DNA of 64,000 nt from Roseibium album (GTDB taxonomy: Bacteria > Pseudomonadota > Alphaproteobacteria > Rhizobiales > Stappiaceae): assembly GCA_001404055.1 (NCBI GenBank), contig CXTY01000015.1, positions 296,903-360,902 of the forward strand. The letters run 5' to 3'. The notes below the pieces were generated by a model. That model was not told the origin of the DNA. It worked only from the letters and a program-made list of their open reading frames with translations, and did no database searches. The translations under genes and the position numbers were made by a program. Of the stretch, positions 53,947 through 63,005 are shown piece by piece (positions within the stretch are counted from its first letter, which is position 1; each line of letters begins with the position of its first letter).

Positions 53947-55178
53947 AGTGCCGACATTGCTCAGCCCCTTTGAGTCAGTGCATGATCGACCTGGGCACGT
54001 CTCCGCCTTCGAACGCCTATCTTAATGAAAACCAGCTGGAAGCGCCGGAGCGCTACTATCCGCTAAAAGTCTTCGTCTGCGATAGCTGCCGGTTGGTACA
54101 GCTACAGGACTTCACAGAGGTAGCAGAGCTGTTCAAAGAGGATTACGCGTATTTCAGCTCGGTATCGCAGAGTTGGGTCGATCACAGTTCCGCCTATGTC
54201 GACGCGGCAGTCCAACGTTTCTCCCTTGATGAAAACAGCGTGGTCGTTGAAATCGCCGCCAACGACGGTTACTTGCTCCAGTGGGTAAAGGCGCGCGGTA
54301 TTCCCTGTTACGGCGTCGAGCCGACCGTCGCAACGGCGGCCTGCGCGCGAGAAAAGGGGCTAGAGATCGTCGAAGCGTTTTTTGGCGAGGAACTGGGCAT
54401 GCGCCTTGCCGGGGAAGGTCGCTCGGCAGATCTGATTGTGGCCAACAATGTGCTAGCCCATGTTCCGGACATCAACGATTTCCTCCGAGGCTTTGCCCGC
54501 CTGCTGAAGCCGATGGGCGTGGCGACCTTCGAGTTTCCACACCTGCTCAATTTGCTGCAGAAAGTTCAGTTCGATACCATCTATCACGAACATTATTCCT
54601 ACCTTTCTGTATTTGCGCTGGAACGGATCTTCTCCACCAACGGCCTCAGCCTGTTTGATGTTGAGGAGTTACCGACCCATGGCGGCAGCCTGCGCTGCTA
54701 TGTGCAGCGCGCAGACAGTGGAATGTGGCGAAAAGAACCGAGTGTTGAACGCATGCTTCAACGGGAACTCGCCGCCGGAATGAGCAACCCATGTTTCTAT
54801 CAGGGATTCCAGTCGAAAGCCGACCGTGTGAAGGATGATTTCGTTGCCTATCTCATCAACGCCAAGAGGCGAGGAATGCTCGTCGCAGGCTATGGCGCCG
54901 CAGCCAAGGGAAACACGCTGATCAACTATGCTGGCATTCGCGCGGATCTGCTGGCCTTTGTTGTCGACAACAACCCGCACAAGCAGAATAAGTATCTGCC
55001 CGGCAGTCGCATTCCCATCGTCTCTGAAACTGTCCTCAGGGAAAAACGCCCCGAGAGGGTTGTGATCTTGCCATGGAATATTGCCGACGAGTTGGCCGAA
55101 CGCCTGAAGTTCATAAATGAGTGGGGAGGCAAATGCGTAAGTTTCGTTCCATCGATGAACGAGTACGCGCCGGAATAG
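53943..55178 (+). CDS. NDP-sugar C-methyltransferase
   Basis: A 411-residue three-part C-methyltransferase (TylC3/EryBIII/NovU-like). N-terminal Zn-binding Cys cluster: CRHCSAPL and VFCDSCRLVQLQ-like segment near residues 3-50. Central SAM domain: VVVEIAANDGYLLQWV, FGEELGMRL and IVANNVLAHVPDINDFL. C-terminal nucleotide-sugar domain: LVAGYGAAAKGNTLINYAG and VVDNNPHKQNKYLPGS. It adds a methyl branch, usually at C3, to a 4-keto sugar. ATG overlaps the epimerase stop by 4 bp. With rfbF and rfbG it would give a C-methylated CDP-6-deoxyhexose. Confidence 0.92.
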   Translation: MKCRHCSAPLSQCMIDLGTSPPSNAYLNENQLEAPERYYPLKVFVCDSCRLVQLQDFTEVAELFKEDYAYFSSVSQSWVDHSSAYVDAAVQRFSLDENSVVVEIAANDGYLLQWVKARGIPCYGVEPTVATAACAREKGLEIVEAFFGEELGMRLAGEGRSADLIVANNVLAHVPDINDFLRGFARLLKPMGVATFEFPHLLNLLQKVQFDTIYHEHYSYLSVFALERIFSTNGLSLFDVEELPTHGGSLRCYVQRADSGMWRKEPSVERMLQRELAAGMSNPCFYQGFQSKADRVKDDFVAYLINAKRRGMLVAGYGAAAKGNTLINYAGIRADLLAFVVDNNPHKQNKYLPGSRIPIVSETVLREKRPERVVILPWNIADELAERLKFINEWGGKCVSFVPSMNEYAPE

Positions 55179-55381
55179 TCTTCCGAACTGGTAGATCTTC
55201 ATTCCAATTCACCATTTTGGATTTCCTGGTCTACCCTACTTTGACTTCCAGGAAGATCCTCGAGTTGATCTAACGGCGACGAAGTTGTACCTCACTTTGC
55301 ATCCTTGGCGAAGTACGCGGTGGTGCATTCAATCGTTCATCGCAACATCGGATATTTCGATGTTGCAATGAAGGATTTAAA

Positions 55382-55711
55382 ATGCCCAGAACGGGCCGGC
55401 CTGGATTAAGTTATCGACAGAAACGGGAACTTTGGCACCGTTGGAAATCGGGTCAGGGGCTGAGTGAGATTGGTCGAGCGCTCAACAAACATGCAGGTTC
55501 TGTGCATGGTTTCCTTGCTGCCACCGGCGGAATTGAGCCAAGGGCGCGCAAACGTTCCTCCCGTGTTTTGCAACTGAGCGAACGTGAGGAAATATCGCGG
55601 GGTCTTGGGCAAGGGTTTAGCATTCGTCAAATTGCAGGGCTCATCCGAAGGTCACCATCAACAATCAGCAGAGAGATCATACGAAACGGTGGCCGCAGGG
55701 CATATCGCGCG
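55382..55711 (+). pseudogene. IS30-family transposase relic (N-terminal part)
   Basis: The frame starting at 55382 encodes MPRTGRPGLSYRQKRELWH and later GFSIRQIAGLIRRSPSTISREI followed by NGGRRAYRA, which is the helix-turn-helix region of IS30-type transposases. Similarity ends at about 55711, where the sequence of an IS110 relic in the opposite orientation begins. The DDE catalytic domain is missing, so the element is dead. Confidence 0.8.
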
Positions 55712-55961
55712 CCCAGTAATGAGCACTGCCGCAGGCCTCCATCACGACCGTCGCCGGAAGCTGTTCAGCCATGAACCTGCGAAATTGCTGCCGCGTCAGC
55801 TTCCGCCGGAACTTGATCTGTCCGGCCATGGAAGCTCCGTGGGCCTGAAAAACATTCTTGGCCAGATCAATCCCGATGTCGTCTCTTTGGTCATGCTCGC
55901 CTTCCTCTCCAACCATTGGCTTAACCCGACGATCTTCCAACAGAACGCGTCGGGTGGGTAG
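55690..55961 (-). pseudogene. IS110-family transposase relic (N-terminal part)
   Basis: Read leftward, this encodes DIGIDLAKNVFQAHGASM, KFRRKLTRQQFRRFM and VVMEACGSAHYWARDM, the DEDD N-terminal domain of IS110/IS1111-type transposases. The gene stops at the edge of the IS30 relic, and the C-terminal Ser-containing domain is missing. It overlaps the end of the IS30 similarity by about 20 bases, so the join is short and sharp. Confidence 0.8.
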
Positions 55962-55990
55962 AGCGGCAACCACTCCATCTATTCACTCTT

Positions 55991-56262
55991 ACTGCCTCCT
56001 GGATTGTCGATCGCCCCTTGAACCGGCGTAATTTCGAATTCTGGGTGGAAACGCAACTGGCGCCAACCCTGCAAGAGGACGACATCGTCATCCTCGACAG
56101 TGTCGCTTTCCACTAGAGCGAAAGGGCCGAGGCGCTCATTAAGGCGTGCGGCGCGTGGATGCTGTTCTTGCCCCCAATTCTCCCGACCTAAATCCCATTG
56201 AGATGGCCCACGCAAAGCTAAAGGCGCTCCTGCGCAAACACGCTGGGTATGAGTGCCATTAA
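55991..56262 (+). pseudogene. IS630-family transposase relic (C-terminal part)
   Basis: The frame from about 56000 reads WIVDRPLNRRNFEFWVETQ, then LAPTLQEDDIVILDSVAFH and a stop at about 56114, then SERAEALIKACGAWMLFLPP. A one-base loss in a C-run shifts the frame, after which SPDLNPIEMAHAKLKALLRK completes the IS630 DDE domain. One nonsense codon and one frameshift make it a pseudogene. Only the C-terminal part remains, directly next to the IS110 relic. Confidence 0.8.
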
Positions 56263-56584
56263 ATGTGATACGCTTTAGGTGGATTTTTTTGCTCTCCTAC
56301 TCGATCGACGGGGAAACTGGTGTAAAGTGCGCTCTTGTTAGAAGGGGGAGTAATAAAACTACAGTTCATTTTCTTAGTAACTAAGAGTAGGGTTTCTGCG
56401 TCCAAGGTAAGAAGATTTTCTAAGTATTATATAATTTCACTTGACGCAAAATAGGGGGTGAGCATGTATTAATGTGACCCTATTGAGAGTTACTAATTAA
56501 TTGTTATTGACGGATTTGACTAGTGAAGAGATTTTACTTAAACAAACCCCTGCAGATCAATCATGAAACCAAAAAGTCAAAATT
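56263..56584. other. AT-rich gap upstream of the GT2 gene
   Basis: These 322 bases are AT-rich and contain no credible gene. They probably hold the promoter of the following glycosyltransferase gene, but I could not identify a convincing -35/-10 pair. Confidence 0.4.
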
Positions 56585-57628
56585 GTGTCAGCAACAGTCA
56601 GCGTAGTCATTCCAAACCACAACCGGTTTTCGCAGTTGCGCTGTTGCCTTGCGTCGATCCTGGCACAATCCTACCCTGTCAGCGAGATCATCGTCGTCGA
56701 CGACTGTTCAGATCTAGACAAATTTCTGCTTGTCGAAGCCCTTGTCGGCGAATTTGAGGACAAGGGGCCAAATATCACGCTTGTTCGTAACGAGGCCAAC
56801 CGCGGCGCCAACTACTCCAGGAATAGGGGGGTTCAATTGGCGCGGGGTGAATACATCGCTTTCATTGACAGCGACGATGCCTGGCTACCCGGCAAATTGA
56901 GCCGTCAACTGGAAGCAATCGACTGGCGCAAGGGGGAGCGCCGCCCCTGGGTGCTCGGCACAACAGGTCGCTACAGGGTCAATGAAAACGGTGAAATCCT
57001 CTGCATCCAATGTAGCCAGCAGGTGCTGACGCCTCAGTCGATCAGGAACTCCAATTTTATCGGTACTCTGAGTTCCGTTTTAGTACATCGAGAAGCACTT
57101 CTTGCGGTGGGCGGGTTCGACGAAAAGCTGGGCGCCGGCCAGGACTGGGACTTATTCATCCGTCTGTGCGGTCAGGTAGACCATGTCATCGTGCCGGAGC
57201 CGCTGCTCATCTATGTCGATCATCAAGAGCAGCGCATTACACTGAACTCCAGCAAGCGATTGCGCGCACATATGCGGATTTATGCACAGCACATCCGCCC
57301 ATTCGGTCTGGTCAATTTGAACTTGCATGAGTATTTCCGAACCCTCGCGGAGGACTGCCAGAACACTGGAAACCGGCGCAGGGCCGAACACTTTTATGCT
57401 AGATCATTGGACAATGCGGCTCCGCTGCGCTGGGTTCGCGGTAAGCTCTATTACCCAATCAGATGCTGGCTGTGCTGCACGGGATTAAACGAAATCAGGG
57501 CGCGCAGATACAAGAGGTATCAGGCAAGGTTTCAGCGGCAGGCAAGGCAGCTCGGGGAGGAAAATATCAAGGCTGCGAAAGACGAGATCAAAACAATTTT
57601 GGGAGCGTCCCTGGCTGACATTACATAA
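56585..57628 (+). CDS. Glycosyltransferase family 2
   Basis: A 347-residue GT-A enzyme starting at the GTG at 56585. SVVIPNHNRFSQLRCCLASI, EIIVVDDCSD, NRGANYSRNRGVQLARGEYI and AFIDSDDAWLPGKL (D-x-D site) are clear, and GGFDEKLGAGQDWDLFIRL is the acceptor-side ED region. The C-terminal 120 residues are basic and helical. The donor sugar is unknown. Probably single-cistron, flanked by the IS relics and a 599-bp gap. Confidence 0.92.
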   Translation: MSATVSVVIPNHNRFSQLRCCLASILAQSYPVSEIIVVDDCSDLDKFLLVEALVGEFEDKGPNITLVRNEANRGANYSRNRGVQLARGEYIAFIDSDDAWLPGKLSRQLEAIDWRKGERRPWVLGTTGRYRVNENGEILCIQCSQQVLTPQSIRNSNFIGTLSSVLVHREALLAVGGFDEKLGAGQDWDLFIRLCGQVDHVIVPEPLLIYVDHQEQRITLNSSKRLRAHMRIYAQHIRPFGLVNLNLHEYFRTLAEDCQNTGNRRRAEHFYARSLDNAAPLRWVRGKLYYPIRCWLCCTGLNEIRARRYKRYQARFQRQARQLGEENIKAAKDEIKTILGASLADIT

Positions 57629-58227
57629 CCGCGAGAAGGGGCCTTTGCGCAGGCTCAAGGCGATCTCATCGCTCCCTGGATCGCTGCAAGGATCGTTCAA
57701 TTGATCCCGGCAAGGGAGTGAACGAAGTCATGTATCGTAAGTACTTGCCAGCAAAAGCGTGATTGTGCGTGGCCGTTCGATAGGGCATAATCATGGCGCG
57801 CGCGGCTAAACGCTCTCCATGGCCGTTTCCGGTTTAGGTGTCGACACTAGGACCGCTGCAGTTCTGCATCCGGGTTAGGGCTAATGAAGTAAAGTTTTGC
57901 TTCCTTGCCTCGACCTTTTCAGCACATCTTGGCGTCCGCCTTGTCAATGCGCCGACCGCCGGATGAACCTCCGTCCTTCTCGAATCCCTATAAACCCAGG
58001 GTTCAAAAAAACCGATGAATTTGGGCCAATAATGTTAGAACATCCTTCCGCACTTTGCCAGGTCCATCAAAAGGTAGACGTACCGAAAAAATCGCATTAA
58101 TTACCGTGTGCCGAGTGGTTGATTTTCGTCAGTACGTGTGCGACGTGCTGCCTTTGTTTTGTCTCGAATTGGGTGCGTGCACGGACTCATTAGGGTAAGT
58201 TCGTCTCGTGGCGGGAACAGGTATTTT
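57629..58227. other. Intergenic gap upstream of wecB
   Basis: These 599 bases show no recognisable gene, transposase relic or RNA gene. Short frames here lack any similarity I can name. The ATG of wecB at 58228 has no strong ribosome-binding site, so translation signals are weak. A promoter for wecB-wecC is expected near the right end. Confidence 0.35.
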
Positions 58228-59343
58228 ATGATTCATATTGGAGTAATTGTCGGGACCCGTCCCGAAGGTATTAAAATGGCACCGGTAGTTCGCGCGCTTC
58301 GAGCCGACGACCGCTTCAAGTGCACGCTGGTTTCGACCGGCCAGCACAAAGAAATGCTGCAGCGCGCACTCGCGGATTTCGATCTCAAACCGGATATCGA
58401 CCTGTCAGTGATGCAGCCGGGCCAGACCCTGGGTGCCTTAAGCGGCCGGCTATTCCTGAAAATTGACCAACTCCTCGAGGAGCAAAAACCGGACTGGGTT
58501 CTGGTCCAAGGCGACACCACGACGGTCATGATTACCTCCCTTTGCGCGTTTTATCGCGGCATCCGGGTCGGCCACGTGGAAGCCGGTCTACGCAGCCATG
58601 ATCTGCGTGCGCCTTTTCCCGAAGAACTCAACAGACGTGTTGCCGGTTCTGTGTCCGACCTGCATTTTGCCCCGACCCAGGCCTCGCGTCAGAATTTGCT
58701 GAATGAAGGCGTCAGAAACGACACCATCTTTGTCACAGGCAACAGCGGTATCGATGCGTTGCTTCAGATCGCCTCAGAGGTGCGCGAGCAGCCGCCGCAG
58801 CTGGACCAGGACGCAGCCGACTTAATCGGCCGGTTTGAGCGCTTCGTCCTGATTACCGGTCACCGCCGGGAAAATTTCGGCGAAGGTTTTCAGAACATTT
58901 GCCGTGCGATCACTCGTTTGTCTAAACAGTTTCCGGACACCGGTTTTCTCTATCCGGTCCATCTCAATCCAAATGTCCGGGAACCGGTTTACGCCATTAT
59001 CAAGGACTGCCCAAATGTGGCCCTGGTGGAGCCGCTGGAATATCGCCATTTCGTTCACCTGATGGACCGGGCTTACTTGCTCCTGTCGGATTCCGGTGGT
59101 GTTCAGGAGGAAGCGCCGAGCCTCGGCAAACCGGTGCTTGTCATGCGCGAGGTGACCGAGCGTCCGGAAGGTGTCGAGGCAGGCTGCGCTGAACTGGTAG
59201 GGGCAACGGAGGACCGCATCTTCGACCGGGTTTCAAGCCTTCTGACGGACACCGCGCGGTACCAGACAATGGCGCGCGCTCAAAATCCCTATGGTGACGG
59301 TAAGGCCAGCCAGCGGATCACCGCCGCTCTCGCAGGTGTGTAA
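58228..59343 (+). CDS. wecB: UDP-N-acetylglucosamine 2-epimerase (non-hydrolysing)
   Basis: A 371-residue epimerase converting UDP-GlcNAc to UDP-ManNAc. GVIVGTRPEGIKMAPVVRAL, WVLVQGDTTTVMIT, GHVEAGLRSHDLRAPFPEE, ITGHRRENFGEGFQ and LLSDSGGVQEEAPSLGKPVL are diagnostic. The ATG at 58228 gives the normal length; an in-frame upstream extension from 58138 is unlikely. Followed 57 bases later by wecC, giving a UDP-ManNAcA module. Confidence 0.96.
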   Translation: MIHIGVIVGTRPEGIKMAPVVRALRADDRFKCTLVSTGQHKEMLQRALADFDLKPDIDLSVMQPGQTLGALSGRLFLKIDQLLEEQKPDWVLVQGDTTTVMITSLCAFYRGIRVGHVEAGLRSHDLRAPFPEELNRRVAGSVSDLHFAPTQASRQNLLNEGVRNDTIFVTGNSGIDALLQIASEVREQPPQLDQDAADLIGRFERFVLITGHRRENFGEGFQNICRAITRLSKQFPDTGFLYPVHLNPNVREPVYAIIKDCPNVALVEPLEYRHFVHLMDRAYLLLSDSGGVQEEAPSLGKPVLVMREVTERPEGVEAGCAELVGATEDRIFDRVSSLLTDTARYQTMARAQNPYGDGKASQRITAALAGV

Positions 59344-59400
59344 TTGCGCCGCAATCCAATAGAACGTGTCTGAATACCTCCTGAATTGGAAAGAAGAGAA

Positions 59401-60657
59401 ATGAGTGGTGATGGATTTGAAGTCGTCAGTGTGGTTGGTCTGGGATACATCGGCCTGCCGACTGCGGCCGTACTTGCCAACCGTGGGCTCGAAGTCATCG
59501 GGGTTGACATAAATGAGCGAGCCGTCAGCGCGATAAATGAGGGGCGGGCGCATTTTTTCGAGCCCGAGCTGGAAGCTTTAGTTCATAACGCGGTCAGAAA
59601 CAAGAAGTTGCGCGCAGTTAACAAACCGGAGGCGGCACAAGCATATGTCATCGCCGTTCCGACACCGATCTCGGAAAGCAAGTCGCCGGACCTTGGTTAC
59701 GTCAAAGCAGCCGGCGCCTCGATCGCACCGGTGCTCACGTCGGGTAACCTCGTCATCCTCGAATCGACATCGCCGGTCGGCACCGTTGAAATGTTGGCCG
59801 CGCAACTCCGCGAACTGCGCCCGGACCTAACCTTCCCTCAGGACGCCGGCGAGGACGCCGATGTGCTGCTTGCCTATTGCCCCGAGCGGATCATCCCGGG
59901 ACGCATGGTGACTGAACTCATTGAAAACGACCGTATCGTCGGAGGTATGTCTTTGAAATCCGTCGAGGCGGCGTCCAAGCTTTACAAGACTTTCGTGCGC
60001 GGCGCTGTCGTTGCAACCAATGGCCGGACAGCGGAAATGGTCAAGCTCACCGAAAACGCATTCCGCGACGTAAATATCGCCTTCGCCAACGAACTGTCCA
60101 AGGTCTGTGACAAGTTCGGCGTCGATGTCTGGGAAGTCATCGAATTGGCCAACCACCATCCACGCGTCAACATCCTTCAGCCGGGCCCGGGCGTCGGTGG
60201 TCATTGCATTGCAGTCGATCCCTGGTTCATCATCGACGCGGCAGAAGGCCAGGCTCCGCTGATGCACACCGCCCGGAACGTTAATGACAGCAAGCCGGCC
60301 TACGTGGTCGACAAGGTCCGCGAGTTGGCCAAGCCGGGCGACACGATTGCCTGTTTCGGCCTGGCCTATAAGGCCAACACTGACGATCTGCGCGAAAGCC
60401 CGGCGGTGACCGTCGTCGAGCGCCTGGCGGAAACCAACGAGCACAAGATTGTTGTCGTCGAGCCGAATGTCGAGACGCTTCCGTCGCGTTTTGCAGGTCT
60501 CAACTTGGCCCGGGCCACCCTGAAAGAAGCTCTGGAAACGGCCCAGGTTGTTCTGCTGCTGGTGGATCATGACGAGTTCAAGGAACTCAGCGCCGAGCAA
60601 CTCGCCGGCAAGACCTATTATGACAGCCGCGGCGCCTGGCGTCATCTGTCGGCCTGA
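59401..60657 (+). CDS. wecC: UDP-N-acetyl-D-mannosamine dehydrogenase
   Basis: A 418-residue NAD-dependent enzyme that makes UDP-ManNAcA. The Rossmann loop VVGLGYIGLPTAAVLANRG, VIAVPTPI, LAYCPERIIPGRM, ENAFRDVNIAFANEL and GGHCIAVDPWF with catalytic Cys269 are all present. The ATG at 59401 follows GGAAAGAAGAGAA. It could also act on UDP-GlcNAc or UDP-Glc relatives, but the wecB pairing favours ManNAc. The following gene begins 67 bases downstream. Confidence 0.95.
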   Translation: MSGDGFEVVSVVGLGYIGLPTAAVLANRGLEVIGVDINERAVSAINEGRAHFFEPELEALVHNAVRNKKLRAVNKPEAAQAYVIAVPTPISESKSPDLGYVKAAGASIAPVLTSGNLVILESTSPVGTVEMLAAQLRELRPDLTFPQDAGEDADVLLAYCPERIIPGRMVTELIENDRIVGGMSLKSVEAASKLYKTFVRGAVVATNGRTAEMVKLTENAFRDVNIAFANELSKVCDKFGVDVWEVIELANHHPRVNILQPGPGVGGHCIAVDPWFIIDAAEGQAPLMHTARNVNDSKPAYVVDKVRELAKPGDTIACFGLAYKANTDDLRESPAVTVVERLAETNEHKIVVVEPNVETLPSRFAGLNLARATLKEALETAQVVLLLVDHDEFKELSAEQLAGKTYYDSRGAWRHLSA

Positions 60658-60724
60658 CCGTGGCGGATTGAGCGGCCAAGCAGATCTCGGCCACCGGGTG
60701 GCTGGTGCGAAAAGCAGTGGGACG

Positions 60725-62806
60725 ATGGTTATGAACAAGAACGAGGTTCCTCGAAAGCAATCTGATGGCAGCGGCAGCCGGGATTTCATGGAAAATCAGC
60801 GGCTGCTTGAAAAGGCCAATCAGTCCCTGGAACGCGAGTTGCTCGCCTCCCTCAAGCGTGAGGACGAAACCCGCGAACAACTGAACAATCTCATCAACTC
60901 ATTTGCGTACCGGGCGGGGCAGATCCTGGTCAGGTCCTACGACAATCCCCTCTGGGGCCTGTTGAACCTGCCCAGAGGCCTTTATGCACTCATCCGCGAA
61001 GGCCGTCGGAAGGAGGCAAGCTCATGGACCGACAGGATCGTCTCCCACATAGCCAGGAAAAAGTGCGACATTGCCTACGAGCCGTTCAAGCCACTGAAGC
61101 ACCCGCACGGCCGGCGCGTGCGCGTCGCCGCGATCATGGACGAGTTCACGCAAACCTGCTTCGCCCCTGAATGGCATCTTGACCTGTTGACAAAGGCGGG
61201 GTGGCAGAACGAGATCGAGAAGAACCGCCCACATTTCCTGTTCGTCGAGAGCGCATGGCAAGGCAATGGCGGCGAATGGCGCTACAAGCTGACTAAGTTC
61301 GTGGCTGATCCCTCGAATGAATTGTTTAACCTCATCCGCCATTGCCGCGAGAATAAGATCCCCACGGTCTATTGGGGCAAAGAGGATCCGCCCAATTTCG
61401 AAGTCTTTGTCGGCGCGGCGAAGGAATTCGACTACATCTTCACCACGGACGAGGGCTGTGTCGACCGGTACCGCGAGGCCTGCGGCCACGACAAAGTCTT
61501 CGTCCTGCCGTTTGCCGCCCAGCCCGTGCTGCATAATCCGGCAAGGCGCAATAACGACCCCGAAAAGCAGGTTGCCTTTGCGGGCGGGTGGTATACAGAA
61601 AAACACCCGGACCGTCACAAGTACCTGCCAATGCTGCTTGATGCTGCGCAGGAGTCCGGCTTGAAGCTGACGGTGTTCAACCGGTTCTCGGGCCTAAGCG
61701 AAAAGGCGCAGCAGAAACATCTGTTCCCCGAGAAATACGCCGCCCAACTTCATCCCAAGCTCGACTACCAGCGGATGCTGACGGCGTATCGCCGCTTTCC
61801 GATCTTTCTAAACGTCAACTCGGTGATTGATTCCTCGTCGATGTTCTCGAGACGGGTCTTCGAGCTGTTGGCCTGTGGCACGAGTGTTGTTTCCTCTCCT
61901 TCCGTCGGTATCGAAAAAATGCTGCCGGGCCTTGTCCACATGGTCACCGACCGGGAAGAGGCAAAACTGGTGCTGCAAAAGATCTGCGATGATGAGTACG
62001 AGGCCCGGCTCCGTCGCCACCAGGCGTACCGCTTCATCATGCGGAACCACACTTACCGAAACCGGGCCGAGCAGGTGATGGAACTGGTCTCTCCCGAGTT
62101 GGTTTTTGTCGACGAAGATCCGCTGGTCTCCGTCATACTGACGACAAACCGTCCGGACAGGATTGCTGGTGCAATCGCGAGTTATGAGAAACAAAACTAC
62201 GCCCACAAACAGCTGATCGTCGTACTGAACAACGACGATTTTGATGTGAATGTTGTTCATGGGCTAGTTGCTCACCTAACGGGAGTAAAGGTCCTCAGTG
62301 TGCCGGAAGACAGGAGCCTGGCGGCGTGCCTAAATCTAGCTATGAAAGAAGTTGACGGTACCTTCTGGGCAAAATTTGATGACGATGATTTCTATGGTGA
62401 AAACTACCTGGCCGACTCACTACTGCCATTCAAATACACGGATGCGCAAGTAGTAGGTAAGGCGGCCTATTTTGCTAAATTCGAGGGCGAAGATTGTCTT
62501 TACTTGCGTCACAAAGGCAAGGACCATCAGTACATGAAGCGCGTTTGCGGAGGCACCCTAGTTGTGCATATGGACGTGATGCGGCGAGTAAAATTTAACG
62601 AAGCAGTTACCAGGGGCGCCGACAGCGATTTCCTACGGAGCTTGAGGGAGGCCGGCATTAAAGTCTATTCTGCGGACCCATACAATTTCGTTCAAGTACG
62701 GTCCACCAATTCGTCCTATCATACCTGGGAAGTTGACAAGAAGTCCTATTTGCAAGCGTCAACCCTGCAGCCGGGACGTACCGTTTCCGACACAGTGATA
62801 GTCTAA
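60725..62806 (+). CDS. CgeB-like GT - GT2 fusion, paralogue of the 37103-40360 protein
   Basis: A 693-residue protein starting at the ATG at 60725 (another at 60731 is possible). Residues 1-60 form a polar coiled coil (NQRLLEKANQSLERELLASL). Residues about 125-450: a CgeB/DUF3880-like GT-B domain (FLFVESAWQGNGGEWRYKL, RRVFELLACGTSVVSSPS). Residues about 460-690: a GT2 domain (VSVILTTNRPDRIAGAIASY, FWAKFDDDDFYGENYL, the D-x-D site). It has the same order and many identical segments as the GT half of the 1085-residue protein, without the methyltransferase. Codon use is GC-rich here and AT-rich in the paralogue, suggesting different histories. Confidence 0.87.
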   Translation: MVMNKNEVPRKQSDGSGSRDFMENQRLLEKANQSLERELLASLKREDETREQLNNLINSFAYRAGQILVRSYDNPLWGLLNLPRGLYALIREGRRKEASSWTDRIVSHIARKKCDIAYEPFKPLKHPHGRRVRVAAIMDEFTQTCFAPEWHLDLLTKAGWQNEIEKNRPHFLFVESAWQGNGGEWRYKLTKFVADPSNELFNLIRHCRENKIPTVYWGKEDPPNFEVFVGAAKEFDYIFTTDEGCVDRYREACGHDKVFVLPFAAQPVLHNPARRNNDPEKQVAFAGGWYTEKHPDRHKYLPMLLDAAQESGLKLTVFNRFSGLSEKAQQKHLFPEKYAAQLHPKLDYQRMLTAYRRFPIFLNVNSVIDSSSMFSRRVFELLACGTSVVSSPSVGIEKMLPGLVHMVTDREEAKLVLQKICDDEYEARLRRHQAYRFIMRNHTYRNRAEQVMELVSPELVFVDEDPLVSVILTTNRPDRIAGAIASYEKQNYAHKQLIVVLNNDDFDVNVVHGLVAHLTGVKVLSVPEDRSLAACLNLAMKEVDGTFWAKFDDDDFYGENYLADSLLPFKYTDAQVVGKAAYFAKFEGEDCLYLRHKGKDHQYMKRVCGGTLVVHMDVMRRVKFNEAVTRGADSDFLRSLREAGIKVYSADPYNFVQVRSTNSSYHTWEVDKKSYLQASTLQPGRTVSDTVIV

Positions 62807-62843
62807 CCATTCAGTGAGACTGAATAGCTCCTGGCAATCATCC

Positions 62844-62940
62844 TGACCTGAGACCCAACCTCCGGCGATCCAAGGTTGGGTCTCAGTGCACAAACCGACG
62901 CACTCTCCGAATAACCGGAGGAAGGTTGGGTCTCAGGTCA
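62844..62940. repeat. Competing inverted repeats (GGTTGGGTCTCAG family)
   Basis: An 18-bp arm TGACCTGAGACCCAACCT at 62844-62861 is perfectly complementary to AGGTTGGGTCTCAGGTCA at 62923-62940. A third copy of the inner part, AGGTTGGGTCTCAG at 62873-62886, can pair with the same left arm (14 bp, 12-base loop). Thus two mutually exclusive hairpins are possible. Lies between the end of the GT fusion gene and the end of the RTX-like gene, where a terminator is expected. No U-run is obvious. Confidence 0.8.
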
Positions 62941-63005
62941 AGTTGCCTGAAGTCCAGCATTAAAACCCACGAAAGATGGGATGATTACCAAAGATCTTAT
63001 CTGGA

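Noticed and set aside
57897..58100. 67-codon frame in the gap before wecB
   Set aside because: No start signal and no similarity; composition looks non-coding.
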